From positions 1 through 29,843 of the forward strand of contig CAYZHK010000010.1 of assembly GCA_964477685.1 (NCBI GenBank): a DNA stretch of 29,843 nucleotides. Direction: 5' to 3'. The notes under the pieces are model-generated. The model made no database searches and was not told where the DNA came from. It worked only from the letters and a program-made list of their open reading frames with translations. Positions 23,607 through 29,843 of the stretch are shown in pieces; position 1 is the first letter of the stretch; each line of letters begins with the position of its first letter. The translations under genes and the position numbers were made by a program. The stretch comes from JACTUC01 sp964477685 (GTDB taxonomy: Archaea > Thermoproteota > Methanomethylicia > Methanomethylicales > Methanomethylicaceae).

Positions 23607-25217
23607 ATGGCATGTATGGCACCTAAGGCAAAGGTCGTTCTGACAGCAGACAGCACTGTAATGAGCAGCTATGGCAATAAGCTATTTTACGGATTTTTGT
23701 CCACTGCGCCTAAGAGAGCTTTCAAAATTCTCTCAGCGGATCGCATGATGAGGGCGATTTTGAAGAAGGTGCCAACGGATGCCGAGGGGAGGGCGAAAAT
23801 CGCCCCCCAAGGCCTCCGCAGGATAGAGTCTGCGCTGGTTGGCTCAGGGATGCTCACCGGTGAGGAGGTGGTGGTGGCACCTGCCGAGTATCTTTCCATG
23901 ATTGTGACCGGCCTAACCAAGGTCATTGGGATAGCCGTCATAGACCCCCTGGGGCAGGGCCCATCCTCAAGCACCTTTGGCGGCAATTACGGAGTGATAC
24001 ACGAGGAGACCATCAACGCAGCCCAGTTCCGAAATTTAATGGGCTCGGATGTTTTACGATGGGCGAGAAGGAATGGTGCAAAGGTGGTAGTCGGCGGTCC
24101 AGGCGTCTGGCAGCTCGGCGCGAATGATATGGGGGAGTTCGGAATTGATGTCCTGATCGATGGAGAAGCGGATTTGCTTTTTCCAAAAGTTGTGAAATCG
24201 ATCATGGACGGAGAGCTACAAACGCCTGCCATTATTAAGACTGCCTTTAATCATATACCCGATGCCGGACAGATATATCCCCTGATAGGGGGGACCATCG
24301 GAGGGCTTGTGGAGATATCAAGGGGTTGCGGGAGGGGATGCAGCTTTTGCATGCCCACCCTGAGGAAAATCAGGCACAGGCCAATGGAGGACATAGTTGC
24401 CGATGTGAAGACCAATATCAGGTTTGGCATGAATGACATTTGCCTACATGCGGAGGATGTGCTGAGATATGGCACTACAAAGATGATACCTGATACGGAA
24501 AAGGTTGTCTCACTCTTCAAGGCAATAGTGGAGATCCCAAATGCCGGAGTGCTGAGCGTCAGCCACACTGCGCTTGCCTCAATAGCCTCCAGCCCGCAGA
24601 CCGTAAGCAGAGTGTCGGATTTGGCAGGGCTTGACAAGCACAACTGGATGGGGTTCCAGACGGGGATTGAGACAGGGAGCACGAGGATAATGCAGAATCT
24701 GATGAAAATGAAGCCAGCGCCTTTCAAGCCCTCGGAATGGCCCCATGTCGTGGAAACAGCCTTCGCCATCTGCGCCGAAAACCACTGGGTGCCTGCTGCA
24801 ACACTCCTGGTGAATTTGCCAGGCGAGGCGGAATGTGATGTGCTTCAGACCATTGATCTGATTGATAACCTGTATGACTATAGGAGCTTGATGGTTCCAT
24901 TGCTCTATGTCCCGCTGGGTGGGGATACGACCAAGCCTATGCGGGTTCTAGAGGACGCGAAGTATTACCACTTCGAACTCTACAGATCAATATGGAAGCA
25001 TGACATGCGATGGCTCAGGGAGATTGCCCATGACTATGGGAAAAACAGCAGCCTGCCAGCGAGACTTGCCATCAGCGCCATAGTTAATTTCACCACTGGT
25101 TTAGCAGACTCGAAGGTATTGGCATACCTGGATGGATGCATAGAGAAGCTGCGTCCTAAGGATGATGCAGCATTGTCATTCAGCCGTAGGAACCCAAAGG
25201 GCTACATGAACGCCTAA
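23607..25217 (+). CDS. Radical SAM protein with B12-binding-like N-terminal domain
   Basis: A 536-residue protein. The 4Fe-4S/SAM motif is C241-x3-C245-x2-C248 (RGCGRGCSFC). Residues ~85-205 resemble the B12-binding domain of class B radical SAM enzymes, with VVGGPGVWQL and VLIDGEADLLFP, but no DxHxxG motif, as is usual in that class. GIETGST and PAATLLVNLPGE follow the core. Likely a methylase or other B12/SAM-dependent modifying enzyme; the substrate is unknown. Its place next to ramA may be functional or chance. Start ATG 23607 lies close to GGGAG; ATG 23616 (MAPKAKVV) gives a more normal spacing. Confidence 0.82.
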   Translation: MACMAPKAKVVLTADSTVMSSYGNKLFYGFLSTAPKRAFKILSADRMMRAILKKVPTDAEGRAKIAPQGLRRIESALVGSGMLTGEEVVVAPAEYLSMIVTGLTKVIGIAVIDPLGQGPSSSTFGGNYGVIHEETINAAQFRNLMGSDVLRWARRNGAKVVVGGPGVWQLGANDMGEFGIDVLIDGEADLLFPKVVKSIMDGELQTPAIIKTAFNHIPDAGQIYPLIGGTIGGLVEISRGCGRGCSFCMPTLRKIRHRPMEDIVADVKTNIRFGMNDICLHAEDVLRYGTTKMIPDTEKVVSLFKAIVEIPNAGVLSVSHTALASIASSPQTVSRVSDLAGLDKHNWMGFQTGIETGSTRIMQNLMKMKPAPFKPSEWPHVVETAFAICAENHWVPAATLLVNLPGEAECDVLQTIDLIDNLYDYRSLMVPLLYVPLGGDTTKPMRVLEDAKYYHFELYRSIWKHDMRWLREIAHDYGKNSSLPARLAISAIVNFTTGLADSKVLAYLDGCIEKLRPKDDAALSFSRRNPKGYMNA

Positions 25218-25262
25218 GCAGGGGCTGGGGAGGCGCCTCCATTTGTTCTGCCTGTTCCCCCT

Positions 25263-25275
25263 AACCAATTTGGTT
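25263..25275. promoter_or_regulatory. Short palindrome upstream of the three-gene cassette
   Basis: AACCAA-T-TTGGTT, a perfect 6-bp inverted repeat ending ~17 nt before the TATA-like stretch at 25292-25304. Possible operator; no other copy seen. Confidence 0.3.
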
Positions 25276-25291
25276 CGGCGTCGCTGATCCG

Positions 25292-25304
25292 CAATATAAA
25301 AAAA
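25292..25304 (+). promoter_or_regulatory. TATA box of the three-gene cassette
   Basis: CAATATAAAAAAA, about 35 nt upstream of the first gene's ATG at 25333, just ahead of the AGGGGAG ribosome-binding site. Confidence 0.5.
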
Positions 25305-25332
25305 TGAGATTCCCCAATCCTCTTCAGGGGAG

Positions 25333-25752
25333 ATGACTTTGGCGAATGCCATCTTTTACCAGCTTGCCGGGATTGCCCTAGTCATGCTTGGGATCCTTCT
25401 GTTCATCATGCCTATGCTTCTGGAGAAGGTGCCTTCGCTGGAAGAGATCCCATGGATACTCCTTTATGTCTACAGGAGCGGCAATTTCACTTTCGTCACT
25501 TCACCTATCCTCATCATAATTAGCATATTGTCGGTCATTTTATATCTCATACAGAGGGGCATGGAGAATTACTGGCTGATGTATTACAGCTTTCTGCGCA
25601 GGGAGTATTTCCTGCTCAGGGAGCGCCATGATAAGTACAAGCGGGACAATGAGTTGTTCAAAGCCCTGGAGAAACAGAATGCAAGGCTCAGTGCCTGCTT
25701 GGCCGGGCAAGAGGCATGTCAGGAAGTGCGTGGGGGGGAAGATATTCAATGA
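25333..25752 (+). CDS. Small two-TM membrane protein with C-terminal coiled coil, unknown function
   Basis: I do not recognise the family. The 139-residue product has two hydrophobic segments (~7-30 and ~54-73) separated by a short loop. A charged Arg/Lys/Glu-rich helix (~85-122) follows, likely to form a cytoplasmic coiled coil. ATG 25333 nearly abuts AGGGGAG; TTG 25339 would have better spacing. The stop overlaps the ATG of the next gene (ATGA), so the two are translated together. It begins a three-gene cassette behind one promoter. Confidence 0.65.
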   Translation: MTLANAIFYQLAGIALVMLGILLFIMPMLLEKVPSLEEIPWILLYVYRSGNFTFVTSPILIIISILSVILYLIQRGMENYWLMYYSFLRREYFLLRERHDKYKRDNELFKALEKQNARLSACLAGQEACQEVRGGEDIQ

Positions 25753-26174
25753 GAGGCCAGAAGGGAGGCATGGCAAAAGTCATGCTGAAGATTCCAGAGG
25801 AGCATGCGGAGAGGATAGAGAAGTTCCTCTCTGAGAAGGGATACAAGGCAGAGGAAGCCCTGCCCCTACTGGTCGAATACGGACTCGGCTGCCTTGACCC
25901 CCTGGAAATGAAAAGACTCAATGATGAGAAGGAACTGGAGCACATCAAGATTGGGACGGACTATTCGATACTGCGGTTCGAAGCCTACCAATATTTCATG
26001 GACAATAAAGCGATGACCATGCAGCTTCGCCTAATGCTTGCAGATAACAGAAGGTTGAAGGAGAAGCTTAGGGAGGAGGGGCTCGGGCAGATGCCTGAAT
26101 GCGAGTGGGATGAGTGGGGCGAAGACGAGATTAAAGCTTTTTATGACAGGTATGTCTTCGCCAGAAGGGAATGA
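25749..26174 (+). CDS. Small charged protein, second gene of an unknown cassette
   Basis: I do not recognise the family. The 141-residue soluble, helical product has an N-terminal ~45-residue segment (MLKIPEEHAERIEKFLSEKG) resembling a small DNA-binding or dimerisation helix pair. A Leu/Arg-rich helix (~105-125) and an acidic Trp-containing end follow. ATG 25749 overlaps the preceding stop, with a G-run 7-8 nt upstream. ATG 25770 is an alternative. Strong coupling to the membrane gene suggests the products interact. Confidence 0.65.
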   Translation: MRGQKGGMAKVMLKIPEEHAERIEKFLSEKGYKAEEALPLLVEYGLGCLDPLEMKRLNDEKELEHIKIGTDYSILRFEAYQYFMDNKAMTMQLRLMLADNRRLKEKLREEGLGQMPECEWDEWGEDEIKAFYDRYVFARRE

Positions 26175-26192
26175 CCCAATGGGGCGTGCGCC

Positions 26193-26597
26193 GTGAAAGA
26201 GAGCAACAAGAATGCCCTCAGGAGCAACCTGATGACAATGGAGAGGGTACTTCAGGATATTGCCTTTTACCTAGGCAACCTGGGCTTTACGGGCCTGTTG
26301 TCATCTACCAAAGTGGATATTGAGCCGGAGAAGCTGAGGGAGGTATCGAGCATGCTCGCAGCCGTGATGGGGGAGATTACCGAAATTAAGAAACGATACA
26401 AGCTAAGGGAGGAAGCATTCTCCGCAAGGGATTCGATCCGCACCTCTCTGATCGATCTGGATATACTCCTGGACGAGCTATCGCCCAAGAGGCTTCAGGC
26501 CTATGGCGAGTTGGACAGCGCGGATGAAAAATATATTGTCGCCAAGATTGATAAATTAAAAGCCATGCTGGAAGAGATCGATGCGGCCATCCGTTGA
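26193..26597 (+). CDS. Small coiled-coil protein, third gene of an unknown cassette
   Basis: I do not recognise the family. The 134-residue product is almost wholly helical with heptad-like spacing in two long helices and no Cys or membrane segment. GTG 26193 lies 18 nt after the preceding stop with only a weak GGGG ahead. It completes a run of three small genes. Confidence 0.6.
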   Translation: MKESNKNALRSNLMTMERVLQDIAFYLGNLGFTGLLSSTKVDIEPEKLREVSSMLAAVMGEITEIKKRYKLREEAFSARDSIRTSLIDLDILLDELSPKRLQAYGELDSADEKYIVAKIDKLKAMLEEIDAAIR

Positions 26598-26684
26598 GTT
26601 CAACGCCATCGCGCAAGGAGCGCTGTTTGAGAAGGATCCTAAGTCCGAATACAGGCACTATACAATGCTATGGTGGCATGCGAC

Positions 26685-27494
26685 ATGGAAATCCGCAAAG
26701 AATCGATTCTAGGCTATGTGGAGGGCTGCAAGAACGGAGATGGAGGCTACTCCTTCACATGGGGGGTAGATTCAAATGCACAAGACACTTTTTTTGCCCT
26801 TTCAGTCATTACTTCGCTTGATGAGCATCCCAGAGCCCCCGAAAGGACTATTGGTTGGTTGAATTCATTCCCCATAGTTGATGTGCGGTCAAGGTATTAC
26901 ATCATGTCTTCGCTTTCCCTACTCAAAGCGCCGTATGAGCGATTGGGAAAAACAGGCTTGCTTGATTGGGGGTTAAAAATTGATCATATGCCAGACACAT
27001 TATCCGAACTCGAGACAATGTTCATGCAAGTTTGCCTATTGAGATTGTCGAATGCCCATCCTGATATTGAGGAAATTGCGCCCTTTGTGTTGAAGCATCA
27101 GAACAAGGATGGGGGTTTTGGCGAAAAAGGGCATTCGCATTTGGGCGCGACCTTCCACGCGGTTTCCACACTATCAACCATACAATATGATATAACAAAG
27201 ATCGTATCAGCGTTGAGATTTGCTAAAGGTTGTGAAAGGCCTGAGGGCGGTTTCGCAGCAGTCCCAGGAGCTTTCCCCCCATTTATTGAAACAACCTACG
27301 CAGGCATTTCGATATTGGAGGTTTATGGAGCTTCCCCCGAACACCCTAATCAGTGCATACAACATGTGAAGGGTTGTTTCCGAACCAATGGCGGGTTTTC
27401 AAGGTCAAATTTTGGTATAACAACATTGGAATTTACCTATTATGCTGTTTCAATTTTATTGAAACTGCAGTATTTCAATGACAAGATGAGGTAG
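26685..27494 (+). CDS. Prenyltransferase / squalene-cyclase repeat (alpha-alpha barrel) protein
   Basis: A 269-residue soluble protein with repeats of the terpene-cyclase/prenyltransferase beta-subunit type, in which Gly-Gly turns join helix pairs: GDGGYSF, QNKDGGFGEKG, PEGGFAAV and TNGGFSRS. Helices such as TTYAGISILEVYG and FTYYAVSILLKL fit the barrel. The zinc ligands of protein prenyltransferases and the DxDD of cyclases are not evident, so activity is unassigned. ATG 26685 has GGTGG 8 nt upstream; a longer frame to 26670 is possible. Codon use is clearly more AT-rich than in the upstream genes, suggesting transfer. It ends with TAG. Confidence 0.75.
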   Translation: MEIRKESILGYVEGCKNGDGGYSFTWGVDSNAQDTFFALSVITSLDEHPRAPERTIGWLNSFPIVDVRSRYYIMSSLSLLKAPYERLGKTGLLDWGLKIDHMPDTLSELETMFMQVCLLRLSNAHPDIEEIAPFVLKHQNKDGGFGEKGHSHLGATFHAVSTLSTIQYDITKIVSALRFAKGCERPEGGFAAVPGAFPPFIETTYAGISILEVYGASPEHPNQCIQHVKGCFRTNGGFSRSNFGITTLEFTYYAVSILLKLQYFNDKMR

Positions 27495-27526
27495 GTTGCA
27501 TAGAGTTAATGGCAGACCGGTTTGGG

Positions 27527-27591
27527 TTCCACCACCAAATGGGTTTGCAATCGTATTTTATACTAGAATTTGATGGTGTTTGATGGTGGAA
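27527..27591. repeat. Imperfect inverted repeat downstream of the prenyltransferase-repeat gene
   Basis: TTCCACCACCAAA (27527-27539) and TTTGATGGTGGAA (27579-27591) are complementary at 12 of 13 positions across a 39-bp A/T-rich spacer. GATGGTG recurs three times in 27571-27603. Confidence 0.45.
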
Positions 27592-27600
27592 ATGATGATG

Positions 27601-27620
27601 GTGGACCGGACGAGGTCCAC
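27601..27620. repeat. 7-bp perfect hairpin
   Basis: GTGGACC-GGACGA-GGTCCAC, in the gap between convergent genes. No T-run follows on either strand, so a terminator role is uncertain. Confidence 0.5.
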
Positions 27621-27625
27621 TGGCA

Positions 27626-27643
27626 AAAGGTGGTGAAACCGCA
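27626..27643 (+). repeat. 18-bp direct repeat, left copy, flanking the toxin-antitoxin pair
   Basis: AAAGGTGGTGAAACCGCA, identical to 28493-28510. Homology stops sharply at both ends. The copies bracket 849 bp holding the PIN toxin, AbrB antitoxin and its operator. Confidence 0.75.
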
Positions 27644-27674
27644 GTTACAATGCGCACCTCTGCAGTGAAGTGTC

Positions 27675-28094
27675 TCAGTTCGAGCCACTTTCAAGCATGT
27701 CGAGAAATTCTCTCACTGGCAGTATGCGAATATTTTCATGCCTAGACACTTTCAGGAGATGCCTGTCCCCGCTGACTACATAATCCGCGTGGGCTGCGAG
27801 GGCGCATTCGATAAATTTGTCGTCTGCCGGATGCTCAGCCACGACATTCACCCTCCTTGATACTCTTACAAGCCTGCCCACGTTCAGCACTGCCTCCATC
27901 AGATCTCTGCGGTCTAGTCCTGCTCCTTGGTATGCCTGCTGGAGCTTTGGATATTCCAGAACCCGGCTGATTTCTCCGACTATTTGTTCGGAGATGAAAA
28001 TGCAGAGCCTCCGGTCTTCGGCAGCCTTGACAAGCTCTGCAGGATTTCCGCCCCAGAGGAGGGCGGAGACCCAGACGTTTGTGTCCAGGACCAC
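27675..28094 (-). CDS. PIN-domain toxin (VapC-like ribonuclease)
   Basis: A 139-residue PIN protein of the group often paired with AbrB-type antitoxins. Acidic residues for the Mg site are visible: Asp4 in MVLDTN, Glu in VGEISRVL, Asp in HPADDKF and Asp in VVSGDRHLL. Such proteins cleave RNA. GTG 28094 begins one base after the antitoxin's TAG, so it is translated from the antitoxin transcript. The target RNA is unknown. Confidence 0.88.
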   Translation of the reverse strand: MVLDTNVWVSALLWGGNPAELVKAAEDRRLCIFISEQIVGEISRVLEYPKLQQAYQGAGLDRRDLMEAVLNVGRLVRVSRRVNVVAEHPADDKFIECALAAHADYVVSGDRHLLKVSRHENIRILPVREFLDMLESGSN

Positions 28095-28095
28095 C

Positions 28096-28344
28096 CTAGG
28101 CTCTCGCTTCCTCGATGAAGGCGTTTATGTCTCCCTCCGAAAGGCCCATCTTACGGACTCTCTCCCAGACCGGCCTCATGGACTCCTCAAAAGACCTGTC
28201 GGCAATCTTCTTCAGCACCACGGTGTCGTCTATTGCTATAGCCAAAACCTTCTCCCCCTTCTTGAGGCGGGCGGCCCGGCGTACGTTTACGGGGATGACC
28301 ACCTGTCCCTTGGAGGAGACCTTGGTTGTTGACGCCTCTACCAT
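28096..28344 (-). CDS. AbrB/SpoVT-type antitoxin
   Basis: An 82-residue DNA-binding antitoxin. The SpoVT-AbrB swapped-hairpin domain occupies residues ~5-50 (VSSKGQVVIPVNVRRAARL, then KKGEKVLAIA). The remaining helix (RSFEESMRPVWERVR) is probably the toxin-binding tail. ATG 28344 has GGTGA four nt upstream. An 18-bp palindrome sits over its promoter, fitting autoregulation. It overlaps functionally with the adjacent PIN toxin gene and ends with TAG. Confidence 0.9.
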   Translation of the reverse strand: MVEASTTKVSSKGQVVIPVNVRRAARLKKGEKVLAIAIDDTVVLKKIADRSFEESMRPVWERVRKMGLSEGDINAFIEEARA

Positions 28345-28363
28345 ATTCTCACCACAGTGAAAT

Positions 28364-28381
28364 AGTAAGAAGTTTCTTACT
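28364..28381. promoter_or_regulatory. Palindromic operator of the AbrB/PIN operon
   Basis: AGTAAGAA-GT-TTCTTACT, a perfect 8-bp inverted repeat, directly downstream of and touching the TATA box. A bound AbrB-type dimer would block initiation. Confidence 0.65.
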
Positions 28382-28388
28382 TATAACC
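28379..28388 (-). promoter_or_regulatory. TATA box of the AbrB/PIN operon
   Basis: Minus strand GGTTATAAGT. The predicted start is near 28358, about 14 nt before ATG 28344. Confidence 0.55.
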
Positions 28389-28450
28389 GTATGTTTGGCG
28401 GTTATTCATATGGACGGTTGCGTGTTTTCTCGCCCTGACTGTAGCGAGCA

Positions 28451-28470
28451 ATAAAAAAAAGATGAAAAAA
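28451..28470 (-). terminator. Poly-U terminator of the APC permease gene
   Basis: On the minus strand two T-runs, TTTTTT and TTTTTTTT, lie ~70-90 nt after the permease stop. This is the common archaeal poly-U termination signal, with no strong hairpin. Confidence 0.45.
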
Positions 28471-28492
28471 TACGCGGGGCTGGAGGATATCG

Positions 28493-28510
28493 AAAGGTGG
28501 TGAAACCGCA
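28493..28510 (+). repeat. 18-bp direct repeat, right copy
   Basis: Same 18 bases as 27626-27643, upstream of the antitoxin gene and between it and the permease stop. Confidence 0.75.
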
Positions 28511-28541
28511 ACAAATTTGATTGCCCTATTTCTTTTTGGTT

Positions 28542-29810
28542 TTAACCTCTATTGCCACTTTGCCTTTTTTTCAGTTGATATAAAATTGCACTGATGACTA
28601 TAACAATAGTTCCAACAACCCACGCCTCCGGAGGCAGGGAAAACATGAGGACAATGCAAGCACCAAACCCGAGTACAGGTATAAGTGGGTAAAAAGGCAT
28701 TTTGAACCCGGTCGAATTGGGCAGTTTCTTTCTGAGCTTTATAGCCGAAATATTTACAATCGTATGAACCGTTAGCAGAGCAAAACTTGTAATTGCTGCC
28801 GATTGCCTGAGATCGAGGATACTTGTTAAGACAATCAATAATGCTCCCATCATCAAAATGGAAACATAAGGCGTTCCAAATTTCGAGGACACTTTAGCAA
28901 CGGCTTTCGGAAGTTGCCCATCCCTGGCCATGGCATACGAGACTCTTGATAAGCCAATCAGATTCGTCAGGAGGACGCTTGTGGTGGCAATTAGGGCTCC
29001 GAGCGAAACAGCCGCAACCAGAGTCAGGTTCCCCGTTGCGTTCGCAGCGATGGCGAGGGGCGAACCCGACTGGGCAAGGAGGTGATAGTCCACCAAACCC
29101 GTTGCAGTAAAGCCAGTAAGGACGTACAACACAATTGATACAACCAGCGCGATCAGTATCGCCAGAGGCAAGGTTCTCTCTGGCTTTTTCACCTCTTCAC
29201 CCAATGTGGATATTCTGCCAAATCCGAGATATGCAAAAAAGATGAAGCCGGCTCCCTGGAGTGTCCCCAATAGGCCATTTGGGCTCATCTCAATGTAGTT
29301 CTGAGGATTTGTATGAAAGATCCCGAATGAAATGAACAACGTCAGAATTGCTATCTTTATGATGACCAGGATATTGTTTACGGTTGTGGATTGTTTTATC
29401 CCAACTAGGTTCAAGCCCGTCAGTATCATCGCTGCTGCAATCGCCACCGTTTTGACGGGCAGTATTGGAACAAGCGCTACGAAATAGCTTGCGAAGCCAA
29501 TGCTGATAGCTGCACCTGCCACTATTTGGGCAAAAATGAATAGGCAGCCTACCACGAAACCAGCAAAGGGTGATAGGAGTTCCTTTGCATAGGCGTAGGC
29601 CCCTCCTTCCTTTGGAATGGCTGAGCCCAACTCGGCGAAGCTGAAGGCAGTGAACGAGGCGACAACCCCAGCTATAATGATGGAAAAAATCACTGATGGT
29701 CCGGCATAACCTATTGCAATGCCCAATACAACAAAGATTCCCGCTCCTATGATTGCCCCAATGCCAATTGAAGTGGCATCTAAAAGGTTCAGAGTTCTTT
29801 TAAGGCCCAC
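28542..29810 (-). CDS. APC-superfamily amino-acid/polyamine permease
   Basis: A 422-residue membrane protein with about 12 hydrophobic segments. The APC substrate-site motif is at the start of TM1, TSIGIGAIIGAGIFVVLG (~13-30). SFAELGSAIPKEGGAYAYAKE (TM2 to TM3) and LGFGRISTLGEEVKKPERTLP (TM6 to loop 6-7) are typical. The substrate is an amino acid or related amine, not determinable here. GTG 29810 is the only start in frame; an adjacent ATG (29812) is out of frame. A CCCAATAAAAAAG TATA-like stretch lies just upstream, so the leader is short or absent. Codon use is AT-richer than the left half of the window. Confidence 0.92.
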   Translation of the reverse strand: MGLKRTLNLLDATSIGIGAIIGAGIFVVLGIAIGYAGPSVIFSIIIAGVVASFTAFSFAELGSAIPKEGGAYAYAKELLSPFAGFVVGCLFIFAQIVAGAAISIGFASYFVALVPILPVKTVAIAAAMILTGLNLVGIKQSTTVNNILVIIKIAILTLFISFGIFHTNPQNYIEMSPNGLLGTLQGAGFIFFAYLGFGRISTLGEEVKKPERTLPLAILIALVVSIVLYVLTGFTATGLVDYHLLAQSGSPLAIAANATGNLTLVAAVSLGALIATTSVLLTNLIGLSRVSYAMARDGQLPKAVAKVSSKFGTPYVSILMMGALLIVLTSILDLRQSAAITSFALLTVHTIVNISAIKLRKKLPNSTGFKMPFYPLIPVLGFGACIVLMFSLPPEAWVVGTIVIVISAILYQLKKRQSGNRG

Positions 29811-29820
29811 ATTTATTATT

Positions 29821-29833
29821 CTTTTTTATTGGG
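29821..29833 (-). promoter_or_regulatory. Putative TATA box of the APC permease
   Basis: Minus strand CCCAATAAAAAAG, centred about 17-20 nt before the GTG start. The window ends 10 bp further on. Confidence 0.35.
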
Positions 29834-29843
29834 TTAAAAAAAG

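Noticed and set aside
27592..27598. Box C of a C/D guide RNA (ATGATGA)
   Set aside because: No CTGA box D or D' follows within a suitable distance on that strand.

Overview
This window looks like archaeal chromosome, most likely from a Thermoplasmatota relative of the Methanomassiliicoccales. That placement is an inference from gene content: group II chaperonin, Hef-type helicase, 2-oxoacid:ferredoxin oxidoreductase, a degenerate EF-1A/SelB-like protein, and a corrinoid methyltransferase set with RamA. Promoters look archaeal too, with A/T-rich TATA boxes about 25 nt upstream of short or absent leaders. I find 31 protein genes and one tRNA. No rRNA, CRISPR array, transposase or phage genes were seen.

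Layout. 1-6111 is housekeeping and membrane genes: the end of porB, an M29 aminopeptidase, an EF-Tu-domain-2 protein, a winged-helix/VIT1-like membrane protein with a small partner, a cation diffusion facilitator, tRNA-Glu(CTC) and an MFS transporter. 6224-11631 holds a Hef-like helicase ending in a PCNA-binding motif, a thioredoxin/CcdA fusion, a glycosylation-rich surface protein and two overlapping DUF72 (YecE) genes. 11748-12761 is a lone MtaA/MtbA-type methyltransferase.

12808-23383 is the core of the window. Eight minus-strand genes follow each other with tiny gaps or overlaps: an MttB-superfamily methyltransferase without pyrrolysine, its corrinoid protein, an SCP2-domain protein, a second MtaA/MtbA-type methyltransferase, a MoxR-type AAA+ ATPase, a VWA protein, a second corrinoid protein and a divergent group II chaperonin. 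A ribbon-helix-helix regulator is divergent from them, followed by ramA, the corrinoid reductive activase. I read this as a methylated-amine (betaine-like) or related methyl-transfer pathway with a dedicated ATPase/VWA/chaperonin maturation or repair module. The coupling to the chaperone genes is inferred from gene order. The VWA gene has an in-frame TAG directly after its metal-binding DxSxS motif, while all downstream MIDAS residues are intact. It is either a recoded (possibly pyrrolysine) codon or a very fresh nonsense change. TAG is an ordinary terminator elsewhere in the window (9 of 31 genes), which argues against efficient amber decoding.

23607-29810 is more accessory: a B12-binding-type radical SAM enzyme, a cassette of three small unknown genes, an AT-richer prenyltransferase/squalene-cyclase-repeat protein, an AbrB/PIN toxin-antitoxin pair bracketed by an 18-bp direct repeat, and an APC amino-acid permease.
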